Below, in pieces: positions 11,373 to 23,109 of a stretch of 64,000 nucleotides of DNA (position 1 is the first letter of the stretch; the number at the start of each line of letters is the position of its first letter). The notes beneath the pieces are model-generated. The model did no database searches. It was not told the origin of the DNA and worked only from the letters and a program-made list of their open reading frames with translations. Both the position numbers and the translations under genes were made by a program. The stretch covers positions 13,875,464 to 13,939,463 of the forward strand of contig NC_089729.1 in NCBI RefSeq assembly GCF_035083965.1. The letters are read 5' to 3'. The DNA is from Branchiostoma lanceolatum (taxonomy: Eukaryota; Chordata; Leptocardii; Amphioxiformes; Branchiostomatidae).

Positions 11373-11678
11373 CGCCAAAAATAGTTACTCAAGCTACTGG
11401 ATAAAATTTTGAAACAGTCAGACGTTTCAGACAGCATCCGCTATCTTTCGTCAGTGTCTAGGGATCACCAAGGAAAGATCTGGCACAACCAGGTTTTATA
11501 CCAAAACTCTGAATAGATTATGTTAACGAAGTGAAGAAAATTTCAGATGGTTAGATAGAATAGTAAGTCAATACAACGTTGTATGCTGAAATATCTGACT
11601 GTTTTGAAATTTATCCACTTGCTTGAGTAACTATTTTGGCGTATCTTGTTACCTGGATGTCTAACCTTAATCAGCTTG
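11373..11678. mobile_element. Short repeated element with 11-bp flanking direct repeats
   Basis: Inverted arms: CGCCAAAAATAGTTACTCAA at the left and TTGAGTAACTATTTTGGCG near the right, with GATAGCGGATGC-like and GACGTTTCAGACAGC motifs between them. ATCGTATGTTG occurs exactly on both sides (11362-11372 and 11679-11689), a candidate target-site duplication. Related fragments lie at 48795-49005 and 58772-58855. Confidence 0.75.
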
Positions 11679-11689
11679 ATCGTATGTTG

Positions 11690-12052
11690 TCCTACTGGCA
11701 TTACTGGTATCTTTGTATACCCATCGTATCTGCGCTACAATGTATATTTGTAATCACATAATGGGAACAATTGATGTTAAATAAGATGCTAAAACATTAG
11801 ATCCATTGGGTACTCTGGATCGGTATGTTTGAAGGAACAAATTGTCATAGACTTTCTCTCTTTATATGCTGTTAAAAGATTGTTACTTAAGGACTGGACA
11901 GATGCTTCAAACCAGAGGTCATGGACGGAATGACATGTTTTAGATTCACTTTCCAATCTGTAACATTTTAACACGGCTGTATTGACTAAATATTTTTCTC
12001 TGTGAGCACTGTAGAAATAGGGATTAAGAACGCAAAGGGTTGAAGTATATAT
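11690..12052. other. Proximal upstream region of esterase C
   Basis: No gene. AT-rich DNA leading to the TATA box at 12053. Nothing else is recognised. Confidence 0.4.
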
Positions 12053-12059
12053 TATAAAG
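12053..12059 (+). promoter_or_regulatory. TATA box of esterase C
   Basis: TATAAAG in an AT-rich run (GTATATATTATAAAGG), about 90 nt upstream of the esterase C start codon, a spacing that would give a 5' UTR of roughly 60 nt. It is the best core-promoter match in the upstream region; no such clear box precedes A or B. Confidence 0.55.
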
Positions 12060-12146
12060 GCAAACCAACAAATATTCTAGAGCTACTTTGCGTAACATTC
12101 CCTTGGTATAATGTTCTACAGCGCTGTTGAGAAGAAGTTATCAGGT

Positions 12147-15100
12147 ATGGCTGTGTACATCCTAGCGGCCCTCTGCGCCGCCATGTTCAGCCCAGTGACA
12201 GTCCAGGCAGCGGCTGAAGTGACGGCTCCTGCGGGAAGACTTGTCGGGCTGGAGCAGGACGTGTTCGGGACGACAGTTCACGCCTTCCTCGGGGTCCCCT
12301 TCGCACATCCTCCGGTCGGCGAGCGGCGATTTCGGCGTGCCGAACGCCTACCTCCGTGGGACGGAGTCTACAATGCAACAACGTAAGGATCTTGCAATTG
12401 TATAAAATCACGATGATAATTATGCACTGTTTGATTCTCAAACTACCTGAACATGACACACGTTGCCAGGTTCTGTACCGGCTGCCGTATTCAGTAAAAT
12501 GGCGAAGCTTCAGTATAGGTTTTTTATTCATAAATAAACTTTTAAGATATTTCGTTAGCCTGCTTCTGAAAGTAAGTCAATCGTGAGCCAAGGCACCAGG
12601 TCTCAAATCAGCTGTTTACTGTGACGTCATTCATATTCAATAACCTGGCAACTGTAATCAAGGGATGGAAGTACTAGTATAATTTTTGATAGTTCAATGT
12701 TCATTTCGAGATCAGATGGGTGAACACTTGTTGTAACTGTTTATGATTATTAAATGATACTAATATTGTCGCTGATGATAAGATAATGGTATTTTGGTAC
12801 CATAAGCATATCGACTTTTGTTTGTTTTTAAGCTAACTTTTTACCATGAGCTATAGTCGTAAGGGGACCAAATGCGCGCTATTTTCATTTCTCTTGATAA
12901 AGATCAATTAGCAACTAAACAATACCATATTTGCCCTAGAACCAAGGACGGTCAGTATTCTGTCCTTTTTACTATCTAAAAATCAATACATTCTTTTGAT
13001 TCGGAGAAATTAATATACATGAAAGTCTATACGTACATTTATCTCTTTTACACGAAAAGCCCATTTTCACGTGCAATGAAACAAATCATAATGGTTTAAC
13101 GGTACAAATTAAGTAATTATGAGGCAAATTTCCCATACCGTCCTAGGGATCCAAATGCGTGTATTCAACGACCGTTTAATGCACAAGGATTCCTGAACAC
13201 TCCGACCAGCGAGGACTGTCTATATCTTAACGTCTATCAGCCAACCGACGTACCTACTGGAGCCGCTGTCATGGTCTGGATACACGGAGGGGGATTCTCT
13301 AGGTACGTTTCAGGCATTTTCTTTTCTTTCTTTGCATTCCAAGAAACTGGCAAAGAAGACAATGGACCAGTCTGCATATTTTGTTCACCTTATTTCTTTG
13401 TACATATTTTGTCGAAATAGCAAGATGACAAAACTAAAGCGTGTTCTTTGCTATCTTTTGTGACTGGCTACTGTTTATTCTGCCTTTGTGTGAGCATTCG
13501 TTGTTTTTCATTAACTAAGAAATCATTGGAGGTTCTTGTTGTTGTTTTTTCCAGCGGGGCTGGAGCACTGTATAATGGAGGGATTCTCGCTGCCACAGAA
13601 GGAGTGATCGTGGTGACCGTTAACTACCGGCTCGGCGTGCTGGGATTCCTGTACACAGGAACTGATGACGCGCCTGGAAACATGGGTCTGACGGACCAGT
13701 TACTGGCCCTTCACTGGGTACAGGACAACATACCATCTTTCGGAGGTGATTCCTCTAAGGTGACCATTTTCGGTGAAAGTGCGGGTGCGGCTAGCGTAGG
13801 CTTCCATCTCCTGTCACAAGAGAGCAGAAACGTCTTCAGTCGGGCCATTCTGCAGAGCGGCACCGTCTCTTTACCGGGTGTGGTCGACACCATGTCCGAC
13901 GCTACCGACAAGACAACGGCGTTTTCTGAAATTCTCGGGTGCCCAACTGACCAAGGTACAGCAGCACTACTGACCTGTCTACGATCTCAAGATGCAGAAC
14001 AATTTGCCACGCCCTCTCGTTTTAGTCCAGTGTCAGACAACGACTTCATCCCTGCAAACCCAACGGACTTGCTCGATGATGGCATGTTCAAAAGAGCCGA
14101 CATTCTGATCGGGGCCAATACAAACGAAGGGGTTTTTTTCCTGGGCATTTCTGGTTTTAGTGTTGAATCACTGAGTTCGGTGGATAAAGAACAATTCACG
14201 CAGGCAATCGACGTAGTGATTCCAGAAAAGTTCAATGAGTTGGCATTGGAGGCAGTCGAGTTCCAGTATACCGACTGGCTACACCCCGACGCCGACACCA
14301 GGTACCGGGACATCCTGGTTGCTGCAAGCGGAGACTATTCGTTCGTCTGCCCGGCTGTTGCCACGGCACGCGCCCATGCCCGGTTCGGCACCAACGTGTA
14401 CATGTACGAGTTCGGCCATCGCCCGTCTAACTCACGCTACCCCGACTGGGTGGTCGCGACCCACATTGAAGAAGTACAGTTCGTGTTCGGGCTGCCCACG
14501 GTGCCGGCGTACGGTTACAGCTCAGAGGATGCCGAAGTATCTCGCAAGATGATGCGACACTGGGCAAACTTTGCCAAAACAGGGTAAAAATTGTTGTAAA
14601 TTCTTTTGATCTTGCTCCAGTTCAGTTTAACTTTTACCCGTGCCAATTCACGGGTCCAGGGAGAGGGGGGCTGTAACGTGTCATTAAAATGTTGTGATTC
14701 TTCTTTTTCAAGTGACCCGAACGACCGCAACACCAACGAGCCTGTGTGGAACCCGTTCACGGAGACTGACCGAGCCTACATGCTGCTGGACGGACGGGAC
14801 CAGGGCACGATGAACGGGTGGAAGACCACAGAATGTGCGATGTGGGATGTCTACGTGCCATCTCTCATCAACAAAAGAGGTGAGAAATTAATAAGTAATG
14901 TATCATGCAATCACTGTTTTACAGTTACTTATTAGATGCCAAAGAGCAGAAGCTTTGATCTAGATTTAAAATTGGCTTTTTGAAGAACAAAAATTTACAG
15001 CTTTTGCAAGATTGACTTTTGTAAGTTTGACTTTGGTTATGTTTTCCGTTTTTATACTTTGTTTGTTTGTTTGTTTGTTTGTTTGTTTACTAAATCAGGT

Positions 15101-15253
15101 CCTCAAGACCTGGTGACGTCAGAGCCCGTCCAGTGCCAGACTACTGCAGACGTTGTCCTCCCAGCTGTTTGGGGACAGAGTTTGACGCTGGCTCTTCTGC
15201 TGAACGTCTTCAAGGACTTCATCAGCTTCATCACGAGCATCTTCATTCTGTGA
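12147..15253 (+). CDS. Carboxylesterase C, type-B (five coding exons, 580 aa)
   Basis: Exons 12147-12382, 13147-13302, 13555-14583, 14713-14879 and 15099-15253, all GT-AG, with the same phases as esterase B; the product is 580 residues. Seen: hydrophobic leader, Cys84-Cys103 loop before SEDCLYLNV, oxyanion loop HGGGF (125-129), nucleophile Ser206 in GESAGA, Glu322 in NTNEG, His434 in THIEE, second Cys pair 260/272, and a hydrophobic C-terminal tail after residue 555 or so that could be a GPI-anchor signal. The first Cys loop is six residues longer than in B. No choline-binding Trp is obvious, so acetylcholine is an unlikely substrate. An in-frame ATG at 12111 would add 12 residues, but homology with A and B begins at the 12147 ATG. 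The gene is head to head with B and has its own TATA box. Expected role: secreted or membrane-tethered ester hydrolase. Confidence 0.93.
12395..12790. mobile_element. Long-TIR MITE-like element in intron 1 of esterase C
   Basis: Middle segment (ATCACGATG...ATGCACTGTTTG), then GGCTGCCGTATTCAG, TTTACTGTGACGTCATTCA, a diverged stretch, and ATAGTTCAATGTTCATTT. The outer part is the reverse complement of the arm in introns A and B (165-330). The left arm is missing, next to the exon 1 donor. Confidence 0.6.
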
Positions 15254-15742
15254 GGGATGCTTCCTTCAATAACACAGAGTGGAATCGAAAGGTGTACGGC
15301 TAGAAGTACGGTTCAATGTATCACATAGGCAAGTCGCTAGTCAGTTGTAATTGATTAAGCTGGCCTACAAATATAGTTCTGGTGTACACATCCAAATATA
15401 CACATACGAGATATGAATACATCAGAATATATTTTGCAACTCCACAGTTTCTGTCATAGTCTGATGCGATGATATTGAAGACATACACTTTCGCAAATGT
15501 AAGCAATACGTATTTGAATGTACGTAGTTATCTTTACAATATCATTCATACCAGCTCTTCATTCTTTAGTACTTCGATCGATTGTCATGATTGTAAACAT
15601 TGCTATTTACGTAGTTACTCCGAAGAGTGGTGTCAGTTTTTTAACCCTCTCTCTGCTTCTCTAGAGCTCAGGATACTAATGGTTAACTGTTTATTTGCTG
15701 TGCTCTGTTTGTCTCTAAATGCTGGTGTGTATTTGTCGTGCT

Positions 15743-15748
15743 AATAAA
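15743..15748 (+). terminator. Polyadenylation signal of esterase C
   Basis: AATAAA 490 nt past the stop, in a block also conserved downstream of esterase B (GTGTTAACGCCTTGCTGTG follows in both). Similarity between the two loci continues some 50 nt past it, then stops. Confidence 0.7.
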
Positions 15749-15829
15749 GTGTTAACGCCTTGCTGTGTTACGAAAACATGATGTGTGTCTGACCTAGATA
15801 CCTGATAGATACCCGAACTCTTAAGCGAT

Positions 15830-15855
15830 TCTGCCCCCCCCCCAAAAAAAAAATT
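15830..15855. repeat. Poly-C / poly-A run
   Basis: A run of C directly followed by a run of A (CCCCCCCCCCAAAAAAAAAA), downstream of esterase C. Low complexity. Confidence 0.9.
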
Positions 15856-15939
15856 ATCAAAAAGTTATTCACATTCTCTTAAAAAATATACTTGTACAGA
15901 GCACACACAACTACCGAAATGTATCTTATAACATTTTCT

Positions 15940-16112
15940 ATACAACTACTACTATCATTATATTCTTGCGACTGATACTGCTGCTACTAATATTACTACT
16001 TATACTACGATTGCTACTACTAGTACTATTCCTGTTACCATTGCTACTATTACTACTACTGCAGCCGTGTATTACTACTACTACTATCGCTGTTGCTGCT
16101 ACTTACTACTGT
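15940..16112. repeat. Degenerate (TAC)n trinucleotide repeat
   Basis: About 170 nt of imperfect TAC/ACT/TGC triplets (ACTACTACTATC, TATTACTACTACTGC, TGCTGCTACTTACTACTG). It lies about 110 nt upstream of the SDR start codon, so it is in or next to that promoter. Confidence 0.85.
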
Positions 16113-16224
16113 ATCTGAGAGGGAAATTGCATGTTGCTATTACCAGCGGGAAGGCATTCAGATAACATCCCCCACAATTCCTTATAACACGCACCGGTCG
16201 GGGTGTGGTTGGCGAGGAAACAAA

Positions 16225-19200
16225 ATGGCGGACAAGTCTGGAAAAGCTGTGGGTCTCGACAGGCTGGCGGGCAGGCTAGCTGTAGTTACAGGTAACCTTA
16301 GCAGTTATGATTCAATAGATACATAAATATCTGCTTCATATTTCTTTCATTACCTTGATATAGTAAGGAATAGTTATTGCCCAAGAAACTCCATGACTTA
16401 ATCTAATCTTGAATAGTAGGTACAGTTGGATTACTCTTGTAATGTAACTAATCCGCTATTTCATACGCTCTTGTAATTTTAGGTACACAGAGCCAATGTA
16501 ATCTTTTTTATCCCGCCTCCTCTAATCTAGACTCATATAAAGATCGCTATCACTTCTGTCGCTGTTTTGTTGACTACGTTAGGCTAAGAACAACAAACCA
16601 TTAGGATAGTTTATGGCACTGTGGTTGTACTAAGGTGAACTATGGACTTTGGAGTTACCTTCAAATGAGGTCTTTTTGTTTGGCTTCTTTTCATAGGCGG
16701 CAGTGGTGGGATCGGGGGTGCAGTTTGCCAGCTATTCGCCAGGGAAGGAGCCTCGGTTGTCGTGGTAGACATCAACGAGGGCAAAGGTCAAGAGATGGCG
16801 GCGTCTTTGCCGAACATGGGATCACAACAACACCGCTTCTATAAGACTGACGTGGCGTCTTCCAAATCTGTCAATGAAATGGTAACCTTTACATATGTGT
16901 GTTTTCGAAAATTTGCAAAATTTATAAATTCGAACCAATTTACCTCTTATATACGCCATAACAATATTGTAATCGAATAGAAGATGAGCGACACTTCATT
17001 TTAGATTGTTATCTTTACGATATAGAAAGAAATGTTCTTTTCAAACGTATAAATGAGAAATTACCATACTTTGAATATTTAAACGCAACGGATAAATTCA
17101 TATTTTTGTTCCGTCTAGACAACCCTTGTACAAGAAACATGATCTGTTCATACATCTACACATGTACAAAGAAGCGAGAAGAAGTTGACTCTACTGGATT
17201 AGCTTAGCTTATCACTTTCGTCTACCACGTAACGTTATGTTTAACTATGTACTGTATTCATTTCACTGTGTATGCCACTTACATGTTAGTTAGGTTTATG
17301 TTAAACGACCTGTATTTAGCCCCTCGGGGCACGAATGTACAATAAAGGTCTTCATTCATTCATTCATAATACTGTACCGTGCAACGTTAAGAAACCACGA
17401 CTGTTATTTACCGTTCGATGCTAAAGTCCCATGTCCACCACACGGTGACTGCTGAACGACCGTACAAAAAAGAAAATTGGATTAATTTTACAACTGATTT
17501 CATGATTGTAATATGATGCAAGATATAAAAGCATAATTTAAAAAGAAAATAGACAAATAAAAACGTTTTAAAACCAGTTACCTATGAAGTTCGTTGAAGG
17601 ATATGTCAAATCTTCGGGGGCTCATCGGTCGCTCAACGGTTGCCCAGCCGTCGCAGAACCTAGTAGAAAGGCTGTATACAAAAAAGAAGTCAAACTCAGC
17701 TTGTCTAGATATAACCAACAGTCGTATCTAGTAGTCTACAGTCACTGTCACATGTATGTTTTTCCCTATATTTATACAATATATTTGCAATTAGCCCACG
17801 GGCACGAACTTGCAGTATTAACAACTGTCTCAATCGTTAATCATTAACCACGAAAATTCCCCATAGGTCACTTCTTTGAGGAAGGACTACACGTGTGCTC
17901 CCTCCGTGGTTGTGACTTGTGCAGGGGTGGCCATACCGTCCTATTTTCTAGATATGGACGAAGCAACGTATGACAAGGTGACTAATATCAACCAAAAGGT
18001 AAGAAGCATTGTCTTCTGTGTATCTTCTTTACAAAAATATTGTCTCAAAACGCTTCGTAATAAACATGAGGGTTGTGATATTAATAACATTAACTGTCAA
18101 GCCTGTAGATTCAGATTGTAGGACTTCTTAAAGAATTTGATTTTAAAATTACAGGGAACGTTTCTTGTGGCACAGGCCATGGCGAGACTTATGGTGGAAG
18201 ACAAAGTGAAGAATGGTTCTATCGTCACCATGGGCAGCATTTGCGGAAGGGTATGTTAGGCGTTTTGATACGTCCCAGTTAAAAAGGAACTGCAAATTGT
18301 TTTTTTCCTTCTTCTAATTGTTTCCTTTGTTATGTTCTTATTTATCTGCCTGCTTGACTATTAGGAGTTCAACAACAACTACGTACGTACGTTACGTCAA
18401 ATTTTAGTAGTATATTTATACATACTGACATAATTTGAAAAGATTATTCATATTTTTTCTTGCTTGACAAATTTTGAAAAATACGTAAATTTTATGCCAC
18501 GATGTACTCAATTCAGACAACTAAATGTACAGCAAAATGGTTGTTATTGACTACCTAACATTCTAGCTGGCCGAAAGAATTAGTAGAAAAAAGCAAGTAA
18601 GCAAGCTAGATGTTCACGTTGCATGATAGAATTAAATCTGTGTCTGAAGAATGTTTGAGAATTCCAATAGATTTCCAATTTTCAGAAGCCAGCTCTAAAT
18701 CAGAACATCTGATAAATTTTCGGTATTTTTCAACCCCAAGTTAACCAGTCTATTTAGTTGTTCCATTACCAAAGCCATGTTGTGAACTCTAATAAGCAAT
18801 TACATATGTCTGTGCAGGTAGGCCAACACGAGTTTACTCACTATTCCGGCACTAAAGGAGCAGTCGTGTCCATGACAAGGGGTATTGCTAAAGAACTGGC
18901 TGAGTAAGTTCTGGCTGAGTAAATTTCATTTACTTCATAAGAAAACTGTATTAGAAAATAGAAGTAGACATTTGAAATGACTTAGCAGTGTTGGAGCTCC
19001 ACAGTGTGGGAATAACAAATTGTATATAAGTGGAGTGTTATATACGCACATTGCATAGGGCTCTATATATGTTAGAATGTTTCTGTTATTTACCGTTGTT
19101 GTAATCACTATCGGTAGAAATGCAGTGTAAGTCAACATGGGAAAGCATTGTACTTCTGTCCCGGTGTCAAGAAACTTCATTTACGTCCTGCCATACTATA

Positions 19201-21743
19201 CAATGTTGTAAGATAGATTTACGAAAAATATATTTTTCATTGATAATACAATATATTGGAAAAAGGTGTTAAGTAATATGTTTTAATAATCTAACTGATA
19301 CGGCTCAGTTTTTATTTCATTTTATATGTCACTAAATACGTCATTTATAAGAAATGAATGATATGACAAGACCAGCCTATATCAGCAAGTCGGCAGAACG
19401 TAAGCGTTTAAGGTGGTGTTTGCTCGTATATAGATTCATATAGTTGTGTCCAAAGACATATCTTATGCAATGTCAATTATTCCGATGCAACGTTGACCAA
19501 AGAGAACAAAAGAGATTCGGCAGCTTCAATAGGTTTAAATAGCAGGCTAATTACCGTATAGGTATTACGTTCTGCCGACGTGCTGCATATATCTAGGTTA
19601 TTGTACATGAAAAAACTTAATTATCCAATCTGCTCAGTCAACGCATGTTACTCTAACACAGGTACGGGATCCGTTGCAATGTGGTAGTTCCGACGATCAT
19701 CGATACAGACATCGTGGATAAGTCATACGAACAGGAACGACTGGAGTATGTGAGTAAAGGCAAAATGGCTGATAGGTGATTAATATAATAACTGTACAAA
19801 TGGAATCTTAAATTTCCTCTCATTGAATTTAGAATTTGAGGATTGTATTCATCTTGTTTGATTTTATTAACATAATTATGAAAATATTTTTATGTCATCA
19901 TATACGATGGTGTTTTGACGGGTTTGTAGTCGGAGAAAAACTAGTCATTATGACTCTATCATAACATTAGTGACGTCATCACACCGTGATCATTAAAACA
20001 TTTATAAGTTAATGTTCGATGCTGTTACGACAAAATGTAATTGAAAAAAAAATCTGTACATCATTACTCTATTTCTACACCAGAAATGCCCTCGAACGTT
20101 TACCCATTTTCTAACAAAGAGATCTCAATGTAATCGACCTGTACTTGTTTGTAACATCTCACCATTACCATTGCAGGTTTATCACTTATATCAAGGCAAT
20201 ATATAACACGCGTACGATTTTACATTACAACAATCCCTGTCGTGTGGCCGGGCTAGGCTAGTTTTCCTAGTTGGAATGTAGTCTATATTTTAAAGTTATC
20301 GTTAGACTTAGGCATGTATTGTAGAGACGTTTCATCATGTGCCTAATGTGTGCTTTAAAAATGTGTTGTATTCGATGAAAGGTACTCATCACTCGATCAA
20401 GTTTAGGTATACTGGCATGTCTTTCAGGTTCAGGAGAAGACCCTCTTAAAACGGGCTGGTAAACCATCTGGTAGGTGATGAAACATATTCTTTTATCTCT
20501 CTGACGCCTTTCGAGACATGATGCGATAATACGTAGACCTACTGATAGACATGATAAAAGTATACATTTTGATATTTATTCTAAAATGTTGATGTATATG
20601 CAGAGAATACTTGAGACTGAGCTTTGTGAATGCTCCAACTTATATGTATGACTATGTATGTATGTATGTATGTATGTATGTATATGCATATCAATTGATG
20701 TCAAACAAAAACGTACAATTCGCTTTTACATGTTTGTTCGTATCAATTCAATAAAACGAGCGCCAGTATATGCCTTTTAGCTCACGAAACTCGTTGGTTA
20801 GTACCAGTAAAACGCACAATAGCATGCAAACAGAAATGTACATATAGAAACAATATGGATTCATTTTCATTCAAAGTCTGCCTTAATCATCCTTGTTATT
20901 AATCTGGAATATTATACTCTGTTCCATATTTCAGAGGTGGCAAACCTGTGTCTGTTCCTAGCATCAGAGGAAAGCAGCTACATGACAGGACAAGTGGTGG
21001 ACATTACTGGTAAGTGTTGGTCAGGTATTCAAAGTTTCTAAGTTTCAAATGCTATGCGTTCAAGTTCATCAAGCAATTTTGCATATACATTGCATTTGTT
21101 GTAAAGCACTACGTGTTTGGATATTTAGCATCCCGTGAAACCAATATACAGTTGAATAAACTTACAATTTACCTACTGACAGTAACATTGCACAGTCATT
21201 TTGTATGTACATGACAATTGTATTCGTATACTTAGCATTCCTACGGAAAGATGTAAAAAATTACTAAGTAGACGAATAATTCCACCGTATTCAATAACAT
21301 TAAACATTGCATTGTATTAGGAATTCACATAGAAATAATTGTGTGTATCTAGTTCGTAAAATATCTGACAAATGAAGTAATATGTATGGCCCCTGTCGGT
21401 CAATATTGCCTACTGTAAACAATATTGTTTCGAAAAGACGGAATCCGGTATATTAGGGGTGCAGACTCATTGCTTGTGATTGATAGGAAATACTATAGTC
21501 TTTAGATAAAGGATTTCCTTATTATAGCATTAACGTATGTCATATTACAGAAAATGGAATTGAAACAGGACGTCGAAACTCATGGGGCCTAACCAAATCA
21601 ACTCGTGTGCGGCGCATGCGTATTATGTCCGTAGTCATGGTGATGATTTGGCGTGCCCAACTTGGTGCTCCATTTTCCCAGCATGCCTATAGGGACCTGT
21701 AATGTGTTAGATGTTTTATTTTCCTTATTCAGGTGGGCAATAG
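16225..21743 (+). CDS. HSD17B8-like: HSD17B8-like short-chain dehydrogenase/reductase (nine exons, 260 aa)
   Basis: Exons 16225-16291, 16697-16881, 17867-17998, 18155-18250, 18818-18903, 19662-19749, 20428-20470, 20935-21009 and 21733-21743, all GT-AG and phase-consistent; 260 residues. Seen: Rossmann motif TGGSGGIG (22-29), Asp47 after the second beta strand (NAD(H) preference), TCAG (101-104) in place of NNAG, Asn124 in NINQKG, Ser156, Tyr169 and Lys173 in YSGTK, and a C-terminal YMTGQ...TGGQ end. The PSVVVTCAG and QKGTFLVAQ blocks are closest to 17-beta-HSD type 8, where I recall SCAG and the same catalytic numbering. HSD17B8 oxidises estradiol and also acts in mitochondrial fatty-acid synthesis as a 3-ketoacyl-ACP reductase subunit with CBR4; which role holds here is inference. 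The last exon codes for only the end of a Gly codon, GQ and the stop. An alternative is another classical SDR of the FabG group. Confidence 0.88.
16940..17370 (+). mobile_element. 3' end of a non-LTR retrotransposon in SDR intron 2
   Basis: A short open stretch (about 16968-17207) encodes an EDERHFILDC motif followed by a basic tail, typical of the Cys/His knuckle after the reverse transcriptase of L2/CR1/Rex-type elements. It is followed by a 3' UTR with CCCCTCGGGG, AATAAAGGTC and a (CATT)n tail at 17352-17368. It is 5'-truncated, in the sense orientation of the host gene, and not functional. Confidence 0.7.
20651..20686. repeat. (TATG)n microsatellite in SDR intron 7
   Basis: About eight tandem TATG units. 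Confidence 0.9.
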
Positions 21744-22625
21744 GATTCCAGTGGAACGGCATGGCTGATTTGGGCTGCGAATGGAGAGAACTTCACGTGC
21801 CAAGATAATGACATGCTACACAGAGTAAACAATATCTTGATGTTACTCAAAATTTTGAGCAACTTAATTTCATTTAGAACCTGCAGTGAGTTAAAAATTC
21901 ATACAGATTGATATGAAAATAGATGTTGTTCATATGATACATACTTTTATACCAAACAATTGTCACATACGCAAATTCGTTCTTTCGTTAAAAATCATAC
22001 CAAAAAAAAAAACAATTGGTATTTTCAGTAAACATTAATACTAATACCTAACAACTTGTACGTTTTTATTGATATTCCAATTATAAAGTAGAGGGTAACA
22101 CAAGTCCAGTTTAGGACGCAGCGACGCCGCCAGCGTGCCACGGGTCCAATAAGAGGGGGGCTTTACGCGTGGTTACAGCACCAACGAACTGAAGTGATCA
22201 TGAGCTGTGAAACATACACCAATAGCATCGTCCCACCACTGTCTCAACCATTGTATTCTGCATAAATCATTTTGGACACCACGCCTTTGACATTAACTAA
22301 ATTACGGCACACACCACAGTGAACTAGCTCTAGCGGCAACGTTTTTTGTAAGCGCCAGCATTTACCTGCACCTTTAACTCCCAGTTAAAACTACAGCTAC
22401 ATCTATTGGTGTGCTAAGGTACGTATATTTACATGTAAGACCATTTCTCGATCTACTGCCAATAATTCAGTGGTGGTATTGAACTCTCGAAGATAATGGC
22501 GCTAGAAAGAGAGACACATTCCGTAGAATGTGCATGTTTTCTACTCTTGTCGTATCTTCATCTTGCTCTCTTTACAAGATGTATGGCCCAGACATGCGTT
22601 TCTGATGAACACTGATAGCACATAA
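21744..22625. other. Intergenic, downstream of the SDR gene
   Basis: Holds the SDR 3' UTR. I see no canonical AATAAA close to the stop. No further gene. Confidence 0.4.
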
Positions 22626-22800
22626 TACCCCGTGGTGGTGTTGGTTAGAGTGTTTAGTCCAGAATTATGAGGTCCTGGCTTCAACCTCTTGTCATGCCCT
22701 AATGTTGTATCCTTAAGAAAGACACTACCTACACTGTACTCAGGTGAAAACTAGAACTTAGCTTTGGCTCGAATAGCAACGTTAGATGAAGATTCCGTGT
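22626..22800 (+). mobile_element. tRNA-derived SINE-like element
   Basis: The head looks tRNA-like: A-box-like TGGTGGTGTTGG (22633-22644), then TTAGAGTG and TCCTGGCTTCAACCTC with a B-box-like GCTTCAACCTC (22678-22688). The body GTTGTATCCTTAAGAAAGAC and CACT...ACTCAGGTGAAAAC matches the conserved core I recall from animal SINEs (usually TGTCCTTGGGAAAGGCACT). The boxes carry mismatches, so it is an old copy. Confidence 0.6.
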
Positions 22801-23109
22801 TTGCGGAGAACTACAACTCAAGAACGTTAAAAGACACCACAGTTATCGAAAAGAGTAGGGGTCCACCCAAGGACGCGCTGACAAAAACCTTCACGGCCAA
22901 CAGATAGGCGGCCAATCTTGGCTTCATGTCTGTCAATGATTACATCAGAATCGCTCTTTTCACTAACCTGGGCAGACTATTAGTACTACAAGCACCTAAG
23001 GGTGAAAATTAAGTGATATTTTAACTAGAAGTCGTTAGAAAGGCAAGTCTTGTTTGGTATCTTTCTAACATAAGTAGAACGTTGACCTTACTTGAAGAGA
23101 GGTTTGTCA

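Noticed and set aside
3152-15253. Calling esterases B and C acetylcholinesterase
   Set aside because: The triad and Cys pattern fit, but no choline-site Trp is evident in the first Cys loop, so only carboxylesterase is supported.
16876-16980. Extension of SDR exon 2 past 16881
   Set aside because: A GTAACC donor follows ATG|, and the protein continues correctly from 17867. The read-through enters a retrotransposon remnant.
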